A stretch of 35,861 nucleotides of DNA from an uncultured Paraglaciecola sp. (GCF_913058035.1 NZ_CAJXPA010000023.1:1-35861); one strand, 5' to 3'; positions 8,868 to 17,850 are shown, numbered from the stretch's first letter. Numbers and translations: made by a program. Notes: a model not told the origin generated them from the letters alone.

Positions 8868-9578
8868 TTAGTAAGCGAGTTCATCACCACTAAAGTCATA
8901 AAACGTCCCTGAATGACTAATAGACAAAAGACTAACCACTTTCATTATTCCAAAAGCCGAATCGATAACATTTTCTTTTGCAGAGGTTCCGCCCATATCT
9001 GTTTGAACCCAACCAGGGTGAACGGCCACCACAGCAACATTACTAGCCTCAAGTTCCTTCGAAAGATTCACCACAAGCATATTAGCTGCTGCTTTAGACA
9101 TTCGATAACCATACCAAGACACAGCTTGTTCTTTTGACAAAGATCCCATAGCAGAAGAAACAATAACTATCTTAGATAAACGACTTTTATTCAATAAAGG
9201 TAAAAGACAATGTGTTAAAAATAATGGACCAAGCGAATTCACTTTAAAGCTCATTTCAGCATCAGCATAATTAATAAATTGGATACTCTGGTTTTCTCGA
9301 TCTAAATATCCAGCATTATTCACTATTAGATCAATGACTACATTTTGCTCACTAAGTTTATTCGCTAAACGCTCAATCTGTTCAGGACAGGTAATGTCCA
9401 TTGATTCAATGAACAACTTACCTGAATACTCATCATTTAATGAAATTAACTTGGCGTTCCTATTTTTGTCTCTACAGGTAGCAATAACTATGCACCCATT
9501 AATAAGGTATTGCCTAGTAAGTTCGAAACCAATACCTCTATTTGCACCCGTAATTAATACAACTACATCACTCATCAT
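8868..9578 (-). CDS. Short-chain dehydrogenase/reductase
   Basis: This is a cytoplasmic NAD(P)-dependent oxidoreductase of the classical SDR type, 236 residues, substrate unknown. The cofactor-binding motif TGANRGIG is at 10-17, NNAG at 87-90, the structural Asn in KVNSLG at 114, the catalytic Ser near 141-142 and YRMSK at 158-162 gives the YxxxK pair. HPGWVQTDMGG after the active site resembles the CsgA/C-factor and sniffer-like carbonyl reductase branch. Two ATG codons are adjacent (9578 and 9575); AGG lies only three bases before the first, so the second has the better spacing. The gene stands alone on its strand between two gene-free stretches. Confidence 0.9.
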   Translation of the reverse strand: MMSDVVVLITGANRGIGFELTRQYLINGCIVIATCRDKNRNAKLISLNDEYSGKLFIESMDITCPEQIERLANKLSEQNVVIDLIVNNAGYLDRENQSIQFINYADAEMSFKVNSLGPLFLTHCLLPLLNKSRLSKIVIVSSAMGSLSKEQAVSWYGYRMSKAAANMLVVNLSKELEASNVAVVAVHPGWVQTDMGGTSAKENVIDSAFGIMKVVSLLSISHSGTFYDFSGDELAY

Positions 9579-10058
9579 GGACCTATAAATTTAATCTCTC
9601 AAACAGCAGAAAACTTGAAAATACAAGGAATACATCTATCGTAACCAAACGTCTCTATAAATTCAGTAAAACAATAGACTAAAACATCTACAATGACGTT
9701 TATTTAAAGATAATCGATAGGTAGCACCGATTCTTTCGGTTACTTTATCCAACCAAAACGAAAGATTAGCCACCCATGTGGTGAATTTAACAGGAAAACG
9801 TCCAAAGCTCACAGGCGCGCCAAGTACAAGTTGAGTATGTTGATGGCAACTTGCGCTTACAAGGGCTAAATATACATGTTGAATAAAATTTGCCTCATAA
9901 GTCAATAATGATATGACCAACGAGTGGAGCTTTGTCCTTTATCTTGTTGCGATGTGCAAAAATAATACAGATAAAAAGGATCTTACTTGAAAAACTAGCC
10001 TCGCGTCGGCTGATACAAGAGTGCATGCTAGTTAGTATATAAATTTTATAAAAAAGAC
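9579..10058. other. Gene-free interval with an orphan 85-codon frame
   Basis: On the minus strand a frame runs from 9920 to 9663. It is rich in Ser, Leu, Phe and Trp and has no ribosome-binding site or domain that I recognise. It reads like the translated interspersed repeats found in several Alteromonadales genomes, but I cannot confirm this without a search. A stem-loop at 9993-10033 lies just downstream of rluF. Confidence 0.4.
9988..10033 (-). terminator. Candidate terminator downstream of rluF
   Basis: On the minus strand AACTAGC (10033-10027) pairs with GCTAGTT (9999-9993) over a 27-base loop and runs into five T residues. It sits about 25 bases after the rluF stop. The long loop lowers confidence. 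Confidence 0.4.
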
Positions 10059-10802
10059 TCACTCTGGAGTTTTAGAAGAGCCCTCAACAGCAATATTAAT
10101 CTCAGCCATCTCTTCAATAGTTAAATCTCGCCACTGCCCAACTTTCAAACCGGCTAACCTAACAGACATAATTCGGGTGCGTTTAAGCCTCACCACTTCA
10201 TACCCCAAGTATTCACACATTCGACGAATTTGCCGATTTAAACCTTGTGTCAGCACGATGCGAAATACCATTTTACTCTGCATAGTTACAAGACACGGCT
10301 TAGTCACTGTATCTAATATTGGAATTCCATTGGCCATCTTTTGAATAAATTTTTCTGTTAAAGGCCGGCTAACTGTCACCACATATTCTTTATCATGTGC
10401 GTTTTCAGCGCGAAGAATTTTATTGACGATATCACCATCACTGGTCAAAAAGATTAGACCTTCGGACGGTTTGTCTAAGCGCCCGATAGGAAAAATTCTT
10501 TGTTTATGACCTATAGCATCCACAATATTACCTTTGATATGTAACTCAGTTGTGCAAGTGATGCCTTCAGGCTTATGATAAGCAATATACACGCGGTCAG
10601 CTTTGTCGGTGGCACTGGCTTGAATATGTTTTCCGTCAACAGTCACCAAATCTCCAGGTGCCACTTTAGTGCCTAATTCAGGGATATTGTTATTTATTCT
10701 AACTCTTTGCTGTTCAATTAATTTATCTGCTTCACGCCTGGAGCTGAAGCCTGAGTCACTAATAAATTTATTCAGCCGTATCAATATAAGTTTATCTTCC
10801 AT
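10059..10802 (-). CDS. rluF: 23S rRNA pseudouridine(2604) synthase RluF
   Basis: This enzyme isomerises a specific uridine to pseudouridine in 23S rRNA (U2604 in E. coli numbering). The 247-residue protein has an N-terminal S4 RNA-binding domain (about 8-55, with RLNKFISDSGFSSRREAD) followed by the RsuA-type catalytic domain. The catalytic Asp is D110 in the GRLDK motif (107-111), and GLNRQIRRMCEYLGYEV is the conserved C-terminal signature. Segments such as VFPIGRLDK-like IFPIGRLDK, EKFIQKMANGIPILDTVTK and RIMSVRLAGL follow E. coli RluF more closely than RluB, RluE or RsuA. It is the last gene of a four-gene operon, three bases after the DUF349 gene. Confidence 0.9.
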   Translation of the reverse strand: MEDKLILIRLNKFISDSGFSSRREADKLIEQQRVRINNNIPELGTKVAPGDLVTVDGKHIQASATDKADRVYIAYHKPEGITCTTELHIKGNIVDAIGHKQRIFPIGRLDKPSEGLIFLTSDGDIVNKILRAENAHDKEYVVTVSRPLTEKFIQKMANGIPILDTVTKPCLVTMQSKMVFRIVLTQGLNRQIRRMCEYLGYEVVRLKRTRIMSVRLAGLKVGQWRDLTIEEMAEINIAVEGSSKTPE

Positions 10803-10805
10803 ATA

Positions 10806-13616
10806 TCAACTCACAAACAAAGGTTCAATTCGTTTAAGCAAGGTGATGTCACTTTCACTTAATGTGCCCGCTCTAATCCAATCTTTGAGTAATGAAGACA
10901 AATTGAGACTATCTCCAGACTGCAGTTTTTGAGCCATTAATTGCATTTGAATGGATTGACGCTTTTCAGTATCTTTTACAGGGGAGTCCTGCTGGCTCAC
11001 TATTTCCATTTTAATAGTCAAATCATGCCGTTCAGTATTATCACTTAACTCACGAAAACATTGTTGCCACACCTTACCCAACGTAGCTACCTCACCTGGT
11101 AACTCGCTGTCCGTTCGCCACATTTTTAAAACATTAAACAAATCTTGATAAGCTTGGTTTTTAGCAGATTTAACCAAGGCTGTTAGTTTTAAATGCTGTT
11201 GCTCAACAAGTGTTTGGACGCGCTGTTCCAATGCCTTTCGTTCAGGCGGCGGTAAATCGGTTATGCCCTCAATAGTAGTTTGTTTATCCTGCAAAGCATT
11301 TTGCACACTGGCCTTATCATCAGCGATGCTGAGAGATATCTCAAGCTGTGAAACTTGCTCTTTAACCGATGCCACTTTTTGTTTTAGTTGTGTTTGCTCT
11401 TGTTGACTCGCCTCTGCTTTTTTGGCGAATAAACTATCATTAACTTTCCTAAAAGCAGGCCATAACTCGGCTTCGGCTCTTTTGCCAGCATGGTCAATGG
11501 TTTTCCATACCTGTTGAAGCCTCTTCGCTTGTTCTATCGCGTCATTGACCGACTCCAATTCAAGCAATTGCTCTGCTTTTGCTAAGAGAGCTTGCTTCTG
11601 ATCCGCGTTAGCTTGATAGAAGGCTGACACTTTATCCCTAAGTGGGTTGAGTGCTTTTTGATAGCTATCATACAAAGCATTGCGTAGCTTAAAATCTACC
11701 TCACCGATATTTTTCCATTTTTGTTGAACACTTCTTAATGTTTTAGACAGGTCGGTGGCCCCACTGTGTTGTTCACCTAGGGTTTCTATCTCAGTTAAAA
11801 CTTGCTGCTTAGCTAACATGTTTTGCGCACGTTGATTTTGTTGCTGCTCATAAAATTCTCGGCATGGTGCAAAAGCCTTTTCAATTTCGGTTTCAAAGGC
11901 AACATTTAAAGCATTGTCAGATTCAGTATCTGTTTTTCCCAAACTATTCCATTGATAGCGTAAAGACTTAACGGCATTTGCATGCTTATCAATTTCCAAA
12001 GGGGTCGTTATCAACGCTTGCACTTCAATTAACAGCGCTGGCTTTCGAGGGGCAGCGATGTAATCTTGCCAATCTTTTAAGTTTTCTATTTGTTCTTTAA
12101 CAGTAATGAAGTTTCGTTCTAATTGCTCTTGTTGTTTCTCAGGCAAAACACTGAACCAGTTTTGTACCTTTTGATACAACACCATTGCAGTTTTGTACTT
12201 ACCTTGATTAATGAGGCTTTCAACAGCTCTCAACTTGTTTCTAACGCGTGAAGCTTCAGTATCTAACTGATTTTGTAGTACTTTTATTGCATGTTGCCAA
12301 AGCTTCAGGCGTTCGTTCCACTGTTTTGACAAGGCGGCTGGTATATGCGCCTGATACCGAGTAACAGTATTACGCCATACTTGTTTTTGTTCTTTGATAT
12401 ATTCATGGGCTGCTTCAATTTGGCTGGCATCATCTGGTAATGTTAGGCCTATAAAATTTTCTAATAAAGTCTGACCCAAATGGATAGCCTGTTGAAAATC
12501 AGGAAGATTTTTCAATATATTTAAATTAGACAATAATTGATTATTTAATTTTTCTAAATCTCTATGAGCAGCATGATTACTTGCTGGTAGCTGTTTGGTC
12601 AGGCTATTTAAAGTGTCAATATGTTGGTTAATTGCGAGCAAAAAACCATCTACCTCTGACGAACTGATAGCACTGATCCGCGTTGCTAATTGTGCAGACA
12701 CTTCCAGCAAGCTTTGCTCAGATTCAACGAGTAATGAATCCATGCTTTGCTTTAAAGCCATGTCAGCTTGTTTTGCTTGCCATTTGGGTTTTAGCAATGC
12801 AACAGCGCGTTCAACACGGGTCGTTATATCTGTATATTTATGCTCAATTTCAATACGTTTCAGTTCTGGTAAACAAGAAAAAAAGTTTGAAAGGTTTGAA
12901 TACTGCTGAGTCAGGTCTGCCGCTTGCTGTTGAATGTGCAATAAATCGTTGTGATCTTTTAAAGCTAGCAAGCGAGACAATATCATTTTCACTTGAAGCT
13001 CAACTTCAACTGGCTTTTGTTCTGCCACTAACCAGTCTTGAAGTGTCGCATTGGCCAACTTTGACAGTACGCTTGAAGATGTCTTTTTTTGAAGCTTAGT
13101 AAGTAACTTACGCGAGTGCACACTATCTGTCAGACTTTGTAAGATAGCGGTTTGAAGGACCTCATTTTGTGAATCAAATAATATTTTATCTTGCAGTTGC
13201 GACTTATCTACTTTTTGTAATAACTGCATCGCAAGTTCAGTATCTTTTTGTACCCATTGTTGCCCAAGCAATTTTTCAATTAAACGCGTATCACGGGTTT
13301 CAAGAATAAATTGTCGCTTTTCTTGCTCTGTTAATATTTTGTTTTGCCCATCAAACAAAATGTTCTCAACAAACTGTTGAGACTTTTTTTGGACTCTTTC
13401 ATTTTTGGCAATCTCTGACATCTTGTACCAAAGTACAAAACTATCAAGTTTTTGCAAGGCAGCTAAACTAACACCCGCATCTGAGTCGTTAAAAGCTAAT
13501 TCATGCAGAACAGATTTTTGTTGAGGGTTTTCTTTACTAAGATTTTCTATTGCTTGGATACGTACCTGAGGATCAGGATTTTGGTGTTTGGAACGAAAAA
13601 GGTGCTTAAAAATCAT
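10806..13616 (-). CDS. Large DUF349 domain coiled-coil protein
   Basis: This is a 936-residue, apparently soluble protein with no signal peptide or membrane segment. The first 120 residues look HEAT-like (NPDPQVRIQAIENLSK, DSDAGVSLAALQKL). Residues 120-530 are long Gln-rich helices with coiled-coil character. About 540-745 holds three DUF349-type repeats, marked by the recurring patterns YQWNSLGKTD (W556), QQKWKNIGEV (W634) and QQVWKTIDHAG (W704). A further helical region fills the C-terminus. DUF349 proteins have no settled function. It begins one base after the yeaC stop and ends three bases before rluF, so it is clearly co-transcribed with an rRNA-modifying enzyme. A structural or ribosome/RNA-related role is only a guess. 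Confidence 0.85.
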   Translation of the reverse strand: MIFKHLFRSKHQNPDPQVRIQAIENLSKENPQQKSVLHELAFNDSDAGVSLAALQKLDSFVLWYKMSEIAKNERVQKKSQQFVENILFDGQNKILTEQEKRQFILETRDTRLIEKLLGQQWVQKDTELAMQLLQKVDKSQLQDKILFDSQNEVLQTAILQSLTDSVHSRKLLTKLQKKTSSSVLSKLANATLQDWLVAEQKPVEVELQVKMILSRLLALKDHNDLLHIQQQAADLTQQYSNLSNFFSCLPELKRIEIEHKYTDITTRVERAVALLKPKWQAKQADMALKQSMDSLLVESEQSLLEVSAQLATRISAISSSEVDGFLLAINQHIDTLNSLTKQLPASNHAAHRDLEKLNNQLLSNLNILKNLPDFQQAIHLGQTLLENFIGLTLPDDASQIEAAHEYIKEQKQVWRNTVTRYQAHIPAALSKQWNERLKLWQHAIKVLQNQLDTEASRVRNKLRAVESLINQGKYKTAMVLYQKVQNWFSVLPEKQQEQLERNFITVKEQIENLKDWQDYIAAPRKPALLIEVQALITTPLEIDKHANAVKSLRYQWNSLGKTDTESDNALNVAFETEIEKAFAPCREFYEQQQNQRAQNMLAKQQVLTEIETLGEQHSGATDLSKTLRSVQQKWKNIGEVDFKLRNALYDSYQKALNPLRDKVSAFYQANADQKQALLAKAEQLLELESVNDAIEQAKRLQQVWKTIDHAGKRAEAELWPAFRKVNDSLFAKKAEASQQEQTQLKQKVASVKEQVSQLEISLSIADDKASVQNALQDKQTTIEGITDLPPPERKALEQRVQTLVEQQHLKLTALVKSAKNQAYQDLFNVLKMWRTDSELPGEVATLGKVWQQCFRELSDNTERHDLTIKMEIVSQQDSPVKDTEKRQSIQMQLMAQKLQSGDSLNLSSLLKDWIRAGTLSESDITLLKRIEPLFVS

Positions 13617-13617
13617 C

Positions 13618-13899
13618 CTACTTAAACCGCGCTATTGTTTGAATGTTATTGGAATCTTGTTTGAGTTCTTGCAGAAGTGACTCACGACTTCGATGAACAA
13701 TTTCACCATCTGCACCCACTGTCATATGCTGGTCTGATTTAAGCACTTTTGCCTGATAAATCATCACCGCCTTCATGGATGTTTCCCGTTGCTGCTCTGT
13801 CAGCGGCGAACCGTCTAGCCATTTACCTGTTTCTACTGCTTGCAGTAATTTTTGATAAATAGGCTCAGACATCGAGGTTAATAACGCTGTACTATCCAT
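13618..13899 (-). CDS. yeaC: YeaC family protein (DUF1315)
   Basis: This is a small cytoplasmic protein of 93 residues of unknown function. It matches E. coli YeaC across its length: the opening MSEPIYQKLLQAVETGKW, then LDGSPLTEQQRE, MKAVMIYQAK, DQHMTVGADGEIV and the terminal IARFK. In E. coli, yeaC lies close to gapA and yeaD; here those two are about 16 kb away in the same window but in a different operon. It starts two bases after the zinc-ribbon gene and ends one base before the DUF349 gene. Confidence 0.88.
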   Translation of the reverse strand: MDSTALLTSMSEPIYQKLLQAVETGKWLDGSPLTEQQRETSMKAVMIYQAKVLKSDQHMTVGADGEIVHRSRESLLQELKQDSNNIQTIARFK

Positions 13900-13901
13900 T
13901 T

Positions 13902-14228
13902 TTAATCCGACCTTTTTAAAAATACCAAACGAACACGATTAACTATATACCAAACAAATCCAACCAAAGTCAGACCGATTGCAATGTTATATTGCAATCC
14001 ACCCGGTATCGCACCACCCCAATACATAAATCCGAAGCCTGCCACAAACAAAAGCATAGCTAGCATAGACTGCATTTGAACACTTTGACTTTTTAGATAC
14101 TTATTCAAACTTTTTTTGCGTTCGATATCTTCTGCGTCAGCTGTGCCTATAGATAAACCACAGTGCTGACAATTTTTTGTTTTATCTGATATTTTATTAC
14201 TACAAGAAGGGCAATCTACTAGTGCCAT
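13902..14228 (-). CDS. Zinc-ribbon protein with two membrane segments
   Basis: This is a 108-residue protein that opens with a zinc-ribbon of four cysteines in two CxxC pairs (C6, C9, C20, C23; CPSC and CQHC). A short charged linker (about 32-50) follows, then two hydrophobic segments (about 54-72 and 79-97) and a basic tail. It is probably anchored in the inner membrane with the ribbon in the cytoplasm. Function is unknown; many unrelated small proteins share this layout. It is the first gene of the operon that continues with yeaC, the DUF349 gene and rluF, so the operon promoter should lie in 14229-14270, between this start and the symporter terminator. Confidence 0.8.
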   Translation of the reverse strand: MALVDCPSCSNKISDKTKNCQHCGLSIGTADAEDIERKKSLNKYLKSQSVQMQSMLAMLLFVAGFGFMYWGGAIPGGLQYNIAIGLTLVGFVWYIVNRVRLVFLKRSD

Positions 14229-14266
14229 ATCTTTTACTCCAAACTTACGTAATGAGTATTCGAATT

Positions 14267-14298
14267 AAAACACAAAAGCGCGGCAAGTCGCCGCGCTT
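14267..14298 (-). terminator. Rho-independent terminator of the AGCS symporter gene
   Basis: On the minus strand the arms AAGCGCGGC (14298-14290) and GCCGCGCTT (14284-14276) form a perfect 9-bp GC-rich stem with a 5-base loop, followed by TTGTGTTTTAA. It lies about 20 bases after the symporter stop and separates that gene from the zinc-ribbon operon. Confidence 0.85.
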
Positions 14299-14315
14299 CG
14301 TAAAATATCGAAAGA

Positions 14316-15986
14316 CTACTTATTTTCTTTATTAAACTTGACCCAGTATTCTTCGACCGACTCTTTCATTTCTTTGCGTAACAAAAATATACCAAAAAGA
14401 TTTGGTAACGTCATTACCACTATGGCCACCGCAGAAAGTGTCCATACCAAAGTGGTATCTGAAACTGCAGCCCAGACAAATGCTGCGACATACACTACTC
14501 GGTATGGCATAACTGACCGCGGACCTAACAAATAAGTCATAGCTCTATCACCATAATATGACCATGCGATAGCAGTAGAAAATGCAAACAGTAACAACCC
14601 AATCGAGACGATATATTTACCAGATTCACCAAAAAAACCTTTAGTAAATGCTAAAGCCGTGAGGCTGGCTGAATGGATCAACGACTCACCTCTTACAATA
14701 ATATTATCTTTAAGAAGATTGCCATCCACTACCTTAAGGGTACCTGTGTAACTGTCATCTAGATCACCCAACGAAAAAACAACATTATCAGCAAATGAAC
14801 GGGCATTAAAAATAGTAAAGCCTTGACTTACGGCCTTACCATTAACAACTTGTATCTCACCGTTAAATTGAGTAACACCGTGGCCTTCGACATCATTAAT
14901 ATATGCATAAAGAGTTTGTCTATCTGATTCGTCCGTTTCTACATAATCACCCGCTAATATGTACATGTCAGTTCTGTCAAAGGTATTAACATGCTTGTCT
15001 TTCCAAACGCCAGACGAAAGAATAACCAATCCCGTTATAGTACATATAAGGATAGTGTCGATAAATGGCTCGAGAATAGACACCATACCTTCGGCCACGG
15101 GCTCATCAGTTTTTGCAGCAGCGTGGGCTATTGGTGCAGATCCCTGACCTGCTTCATTTGAAAACAGGCCTCTGTTGACTCCTCGGTTAAAGGCATAAGC
15201 GATGGTCGCACCTAAAAATCCACCAGTAGCAGCTGAACCTGTGAACACATCTGAAAACACAGAGGCAAAAGCGGGCCCAACGTTTTCGAGATTGGCAAAA
15301 ATAACGGTAAACGCACCAATAATATAAATTAAGGCCATAATAGGCACTATCTTTGAAGTAACAGCCGCAATACGTGTAATACCACCTAAGATAACTAAGG
15401 CTAAAAGTATTCCAAGCACACTGCCTACTATTAGCGGATCAAAACCGAAAGTTGCTTCAATACTAGTGGCAATACTGTTGCTTTGTGGAAGATTACCGGT
15501 ACCAAACGAACTAATAACAGTAGCAATAGCGAACGCTACGGCTAACCATTTCATATTTAAACGTTTGTCCATGTAATACATGGGACCACCAGCCATAGTG
15601 CCGTCTGGTGTTTTATCACGATACTTGTGCGATAACGTCACTTCAACAAACTTGGTTGTCATACCAAAAAAAGCCGTTGCCCACATCCAAAATAATGCTG
15701 CAGGTCCACCTAAAAATAATGCAAATGCAACACCACCAATATTACCTGTACCAACCGTACCCGAAAGTGCGGTGGTTAAGGCCCTAAAATGCGTGGTATC
15801 ACCCGGCGCATCAGCTTTGTCATATTTACCTGTTACGACCTTCCAAGCGTGTTTGAAATAACGAACCTGTGGAAATTTTAAGTATATAGTAAAAAATAGG
15901 CCTGTACCCAACAACACATAAGGGAACCACCAAGCGCCCCCCAACATGCCATCCATCGATTTCAGTAAATTATGAAAAGCTTCCAA
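14316..15986 (-). CDS. AGCS family alanine/glycine:cation symporter with an inserted hydrophilic domain
   Basis: This is an inner-membrane Na+ (or H+) coupled transporter for small neutral amino acids. Family motifs are clear: [28 protein letters not shown] around 75-102, [16 protein letters not shown] at 108-123, GGPMYYM at 133-139, [25 protein letters not shown] at 267-291 and AWSYYGDRA at 474-482. At 556 residues it is about 80-100 longer than usual. The extra length is a hydrophilic block at about 330-438, between GVW and SLTALAF, rich in Asp and beta-prone. The start is TTG at 15986, supported by AAGGGG seven bases upstream (15999-15994); no ATG lies in frame before residue 11. Substrate preference is inferred from the family only. 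Confidence 0.92.
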   Translation of the reverse strand: MEAFHNLLKSMDGMLGGAWWFPYVLLGTGLFFTIYLKFPQVRYFKHAWKVVTGKYDKADAPGDTTHFRALTTALSGTVGTGNIGGVAFALFLGGPAALFWMWATAFFGMTTKFVEVTLSHKYRDKTPDGTMAGGPMYYMDKRLNMKWLAVAFAIATVISSFGTGNLPQSNSIATSIEATFGFDPLIVGSVLGILLALVILGGITRIAAVTSKIVPIMALIYIIGAFTVIFANLENVGPAFASVFSDVFTGSAATGGFLGATIAYAFNRGVNRGLFSNEAGQGSAPIAHAAAKTDEPVAEGMVSILEPFIDTILICTITGLVILSSGVWKDKHVNTFDRTDMYILAGDYVETDESDRQTLYAYINDVEGHGVTQFNGEIQVVNGKAVSQGFTIFNARSFADNVVFSLGDLDDSYTGTLKVVDGNLLKDNIIVRGESLIHSASLTALAFTKGFFGESGKYIVSIGLLLFAFSTAIAWSYYGDRAMTYLLGPRSVMPYRVVYVAAFVWAAVSDTTLVWTLSAVAIVVMTLPNLFGIFLLRKEMKESVEEYWVKFNKENK

Positions 15987-15993
15987 CTGTTTT

Positions 15994-15999
15994 CCCCTT
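15994..15999 (-). promoter_or_regulatory. Strong ribosome-binding site supporting a TTG start
   Basis: AAGGGG on the minus strand lies seven bases before the TTG at 15986. It is the best Shine-Dalgarno match in this block and supports a non-ATG start for the symporter. Confidence 0.7.
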
Positions 16000-16047
16000 A
16001 ATTATTATTGTGTTTATTATTAGTATTATTATTTTTTAATTTTGTAG

Positions 16048-16110
16048 AGTCTCAACTAAATGAGAGTCTCAACTAAATGAAAGTCTCAACTAAATGAAAG
16101 TCTCAACTAA
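16048..16110. repeat. 17-bp tandem repeat running into the end of the carboxypeptidase gene
   Basis: The unit AGTCTCAACTAAATGAA starts at 16048, 16065, 16082 and 16099. Copies two and three are identical, copy one differs at its last base, and copy four matches for its first 12 bases. The minus-strand stop codon of the M14 gene (16109-16107) lies inside copy four, so the array looks like an outward duplication of the gene's 3' end. Confidence 0.95.
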
Positions 16111-17234
16111 CGAAGCATATCAACTACTGCACGCATGGCAATCAATACGTCTTCACCCATTTGTTTACAACGAGCTGGTGACCAACCATAGGCTGGGTCT
16201 GGCAAATTAATATTGTCTTTAAACGGCATTTCCAAAGTATAAGACAAACAATCGAATTCATGTCCTATCGCATTAGCCGCAACGGTTAAATTAGCCTTTT
16301 TAGGCTCATCTTTATCATAACCAAACTCATCTTGAAACTCTGGTGTAGCGGTCATCAAGGTAGCTTTAAATGTCTCTTCAAGGTTTTTCAAACGGTCATT
16401 ATAATTTGGATTGCCCTCACAGCCCGCAACAAAATTATATGGTAAAGCTTCATCTCCATGCACATCTAACAACATATCAACACCCACTGACTGCATTTTT
16501 TGTTTCACCAAAAATACTTCAGGGCTATTTTCCATGCTAGGCGATTGCCATTCACGGTTTAAATTCACCCCCTTGGCATTGGTACGAAGATGGCCACGCA
16601 CCGAGCCATCTGGGTTCATATTGGGCACAACATAAAACACAGCCTTGCTGAGCAGCAAACGTGATAATCCATCATCCTCATCCAACAAACGCTCTAGAAA
16701 ACCTTCAATCAACCACTCGGCCATGGTTTCGCCGGGATGTTGACGTGCTGTCACCCATATCGCTTTTTTACCTTCTTCTGGTTGACCTACTACCAGCAAA
16801 GACATATCTCTTGCGTCTAAAGTTGCACCTAAATACTCTTGACGACAATCGGGTGAGTTTTGAGCCCAGCTGAGTAAATCTAAGTGACGCTCGTAGCTAT
16901 AAGGAGCAAAATAAGCATAATAAATGTGCTCAAACTCAGGCGTATGCTCAATGGTTAAGGTATCACCATCAAATTCACAATCGACTCTAAACCACTCTTG
17001 TCTGTCATAGGAAGCAACTGCTTGATAGTTTTGCCATCCTTCAGGATAAGCAGACTTTTTGAGGTTGATAATACTTATCTGATGGGATTTGAAGCTTTCG
17101 GTTTCTAACTTAAAATGAAACCACTGATAGAACTCTGATTGGTTATCGTTGCAAATACTAAGTTGAATATTTAATGGATCTTCTGCGTGGACTATATGGA
17201 TATTTCCGCTATCAAAATTGCTGCTGATTCTCAC
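16107..17234 (-). CDS. M14 family zinc carboxypeptidase, cytosolic type
   Basis: This is a predicted metallocarboxypeptidase of 375 residues without a signal peptide. An N-terminal beta-sandwich domain (about 1-115, with YQWFHFKLE and YYAYFAPYSYERH) precedes the catalytic domain, the layout of cytosolic carboxypeptidase-like (CCP/AGBL-type) M14 enzymes. Zinc ligands are H166 and E169 in HPGE and H259 in LDVHGDE; NMNPDG at 205-210 and NLNREW at 224-229 are substrate-binding motifs; E335 in YTLEMPFK is the general base. The start is GTG 17234 with AGGA eight bases upstream; the ATG overlapping it one base earlier is followed at once by a stop. Substrate is unknown. Its stop lies inside a 17-bp tandem repeat. 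Confidence 0.9.
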   Translation of the reverse strand: MRISSNFDSGNIHIVHAEDPLNIQLSICNDNQSEFYQWFHFKLETESFKSHQISIINLKKSAYPEGWQNYQAVASYDRQEWFRVDCEFDGDTLTIEHTPEFEHIYYAYFAPYSYERHLDLLSWAQNSPDCRQEYLGATLDARDMSLLVVGQPEEGKKAIWVTARQHPGETMAEWLIEGFLERLLDEDDGLSRLLLSKAVFYVVPNMNPDGSVRGHLRTNAKGVNLNREWQSPSMENSPEVFLVKQKMQSVGVDMLLDVHGDEALPYNFVAGCEGNPNYNDRLKNLEETFKATLMTATPEFQDEFGYDKDEPKKANLTVAANAIGHEFDCLSYTLEMPFKDNINLPDPAYGWSPARCKQMGEDVLIAMRAVVDMLR

Positions 17235-17306
17235 ATTTGGTTCCTATGGACATTCCCTTAAAGTAATTTATCACAGTCATTATAAAAAAGGACTATGTAT
17301 GCATGT

Positions 17307-17828
17307 TTATCCTGAAAAAATCTGTCTTAATTTTAATCCCAATGCAGTTGAATATCCATATGCCTTGGCCAATACTTTTTGATGCTCATCTACAATATAG
17401 TATGTGGGGTAACCTTGAATTTTAAATTGTTGTTTTAACCGAGCATTCCCCAAAAAAATTTGACTGGTTAAATTTTGTTCGTTAGCAAAATCTTGGACTT
17501 CTCCTACGTGCGAATAATCGAGTGCAACTCTAACAATATTAATTTTTTCTGGGTCAAGGTACGTAAGGTTACCAATACTCAGTGAACAAACCTGACACCA
17601 GGGTGCAAAAAAATAAATTAACGTCACTTTATCAGGTTTTATTAAAGCACTGATCTGCCCATCAAGCCCCATCAGCAATTGTTTATCAACAGAAATACTA
17701 CTATCAACGTCAAGCATGTTGCGCGTTTGCCACAAACTCAAAGCAAAAACAATAGCACCTAAAACAATCACATCTGTGAGCCAGATATGCCAATTAATCT
17801 GTTTTAAGTTGTTGAAAATTTTATTCAA
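17307..17828 (-). CDS. Membrane-tethered thioredoxin-like protein (TlpA/ScsD type)
   Basis: This is a 173-residue thiol-disulfide protein with one N-terminal membrane segment (about 15-33) and a thioredoxin fold facing the periplasm. The active site is WCQVC (C78, C81) after LIYFFAP, and the cis-Pro loop is GYPTYYIVD. Such proteins reduce or oxidise disulfides in exported proteins; ScsD and TlpA/CcmG relatives share the layout, and I cannot decide between them. The start is TTG 17828; the next in-frame ATG (residue 38) would remove the membrane anchor. The neighbours, a carboxypeptidase and a GAPDH paralogue, do not suggest a client. Confidence 0.82.
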   Translation of the reverse strand: MNKIFNNLKQINWHIWLTDVIVLGAIVFALSLWQTRNMLDVDSSISVDKQLLMGLDGQISALIKPDKVTLIYFFAPWCQVCSLSIGNLTYLDPEKINIVRVALDYSHVGEVQDFANEQNLTSQIFLGNARLKQQFKIQGYPTYYIVDEHQKVLAKAYGYSTALGLKLRQIFSG

Positions 17829-17850
17829 AAGCTCGCTCTCTGTGTCCCTT

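Noticed and set aside
12595-13099. Plus-strand frames inside the DUF349 gene
   Set aside because: They lie opposite a clearly coding frame with domain repeats and have no start signals.
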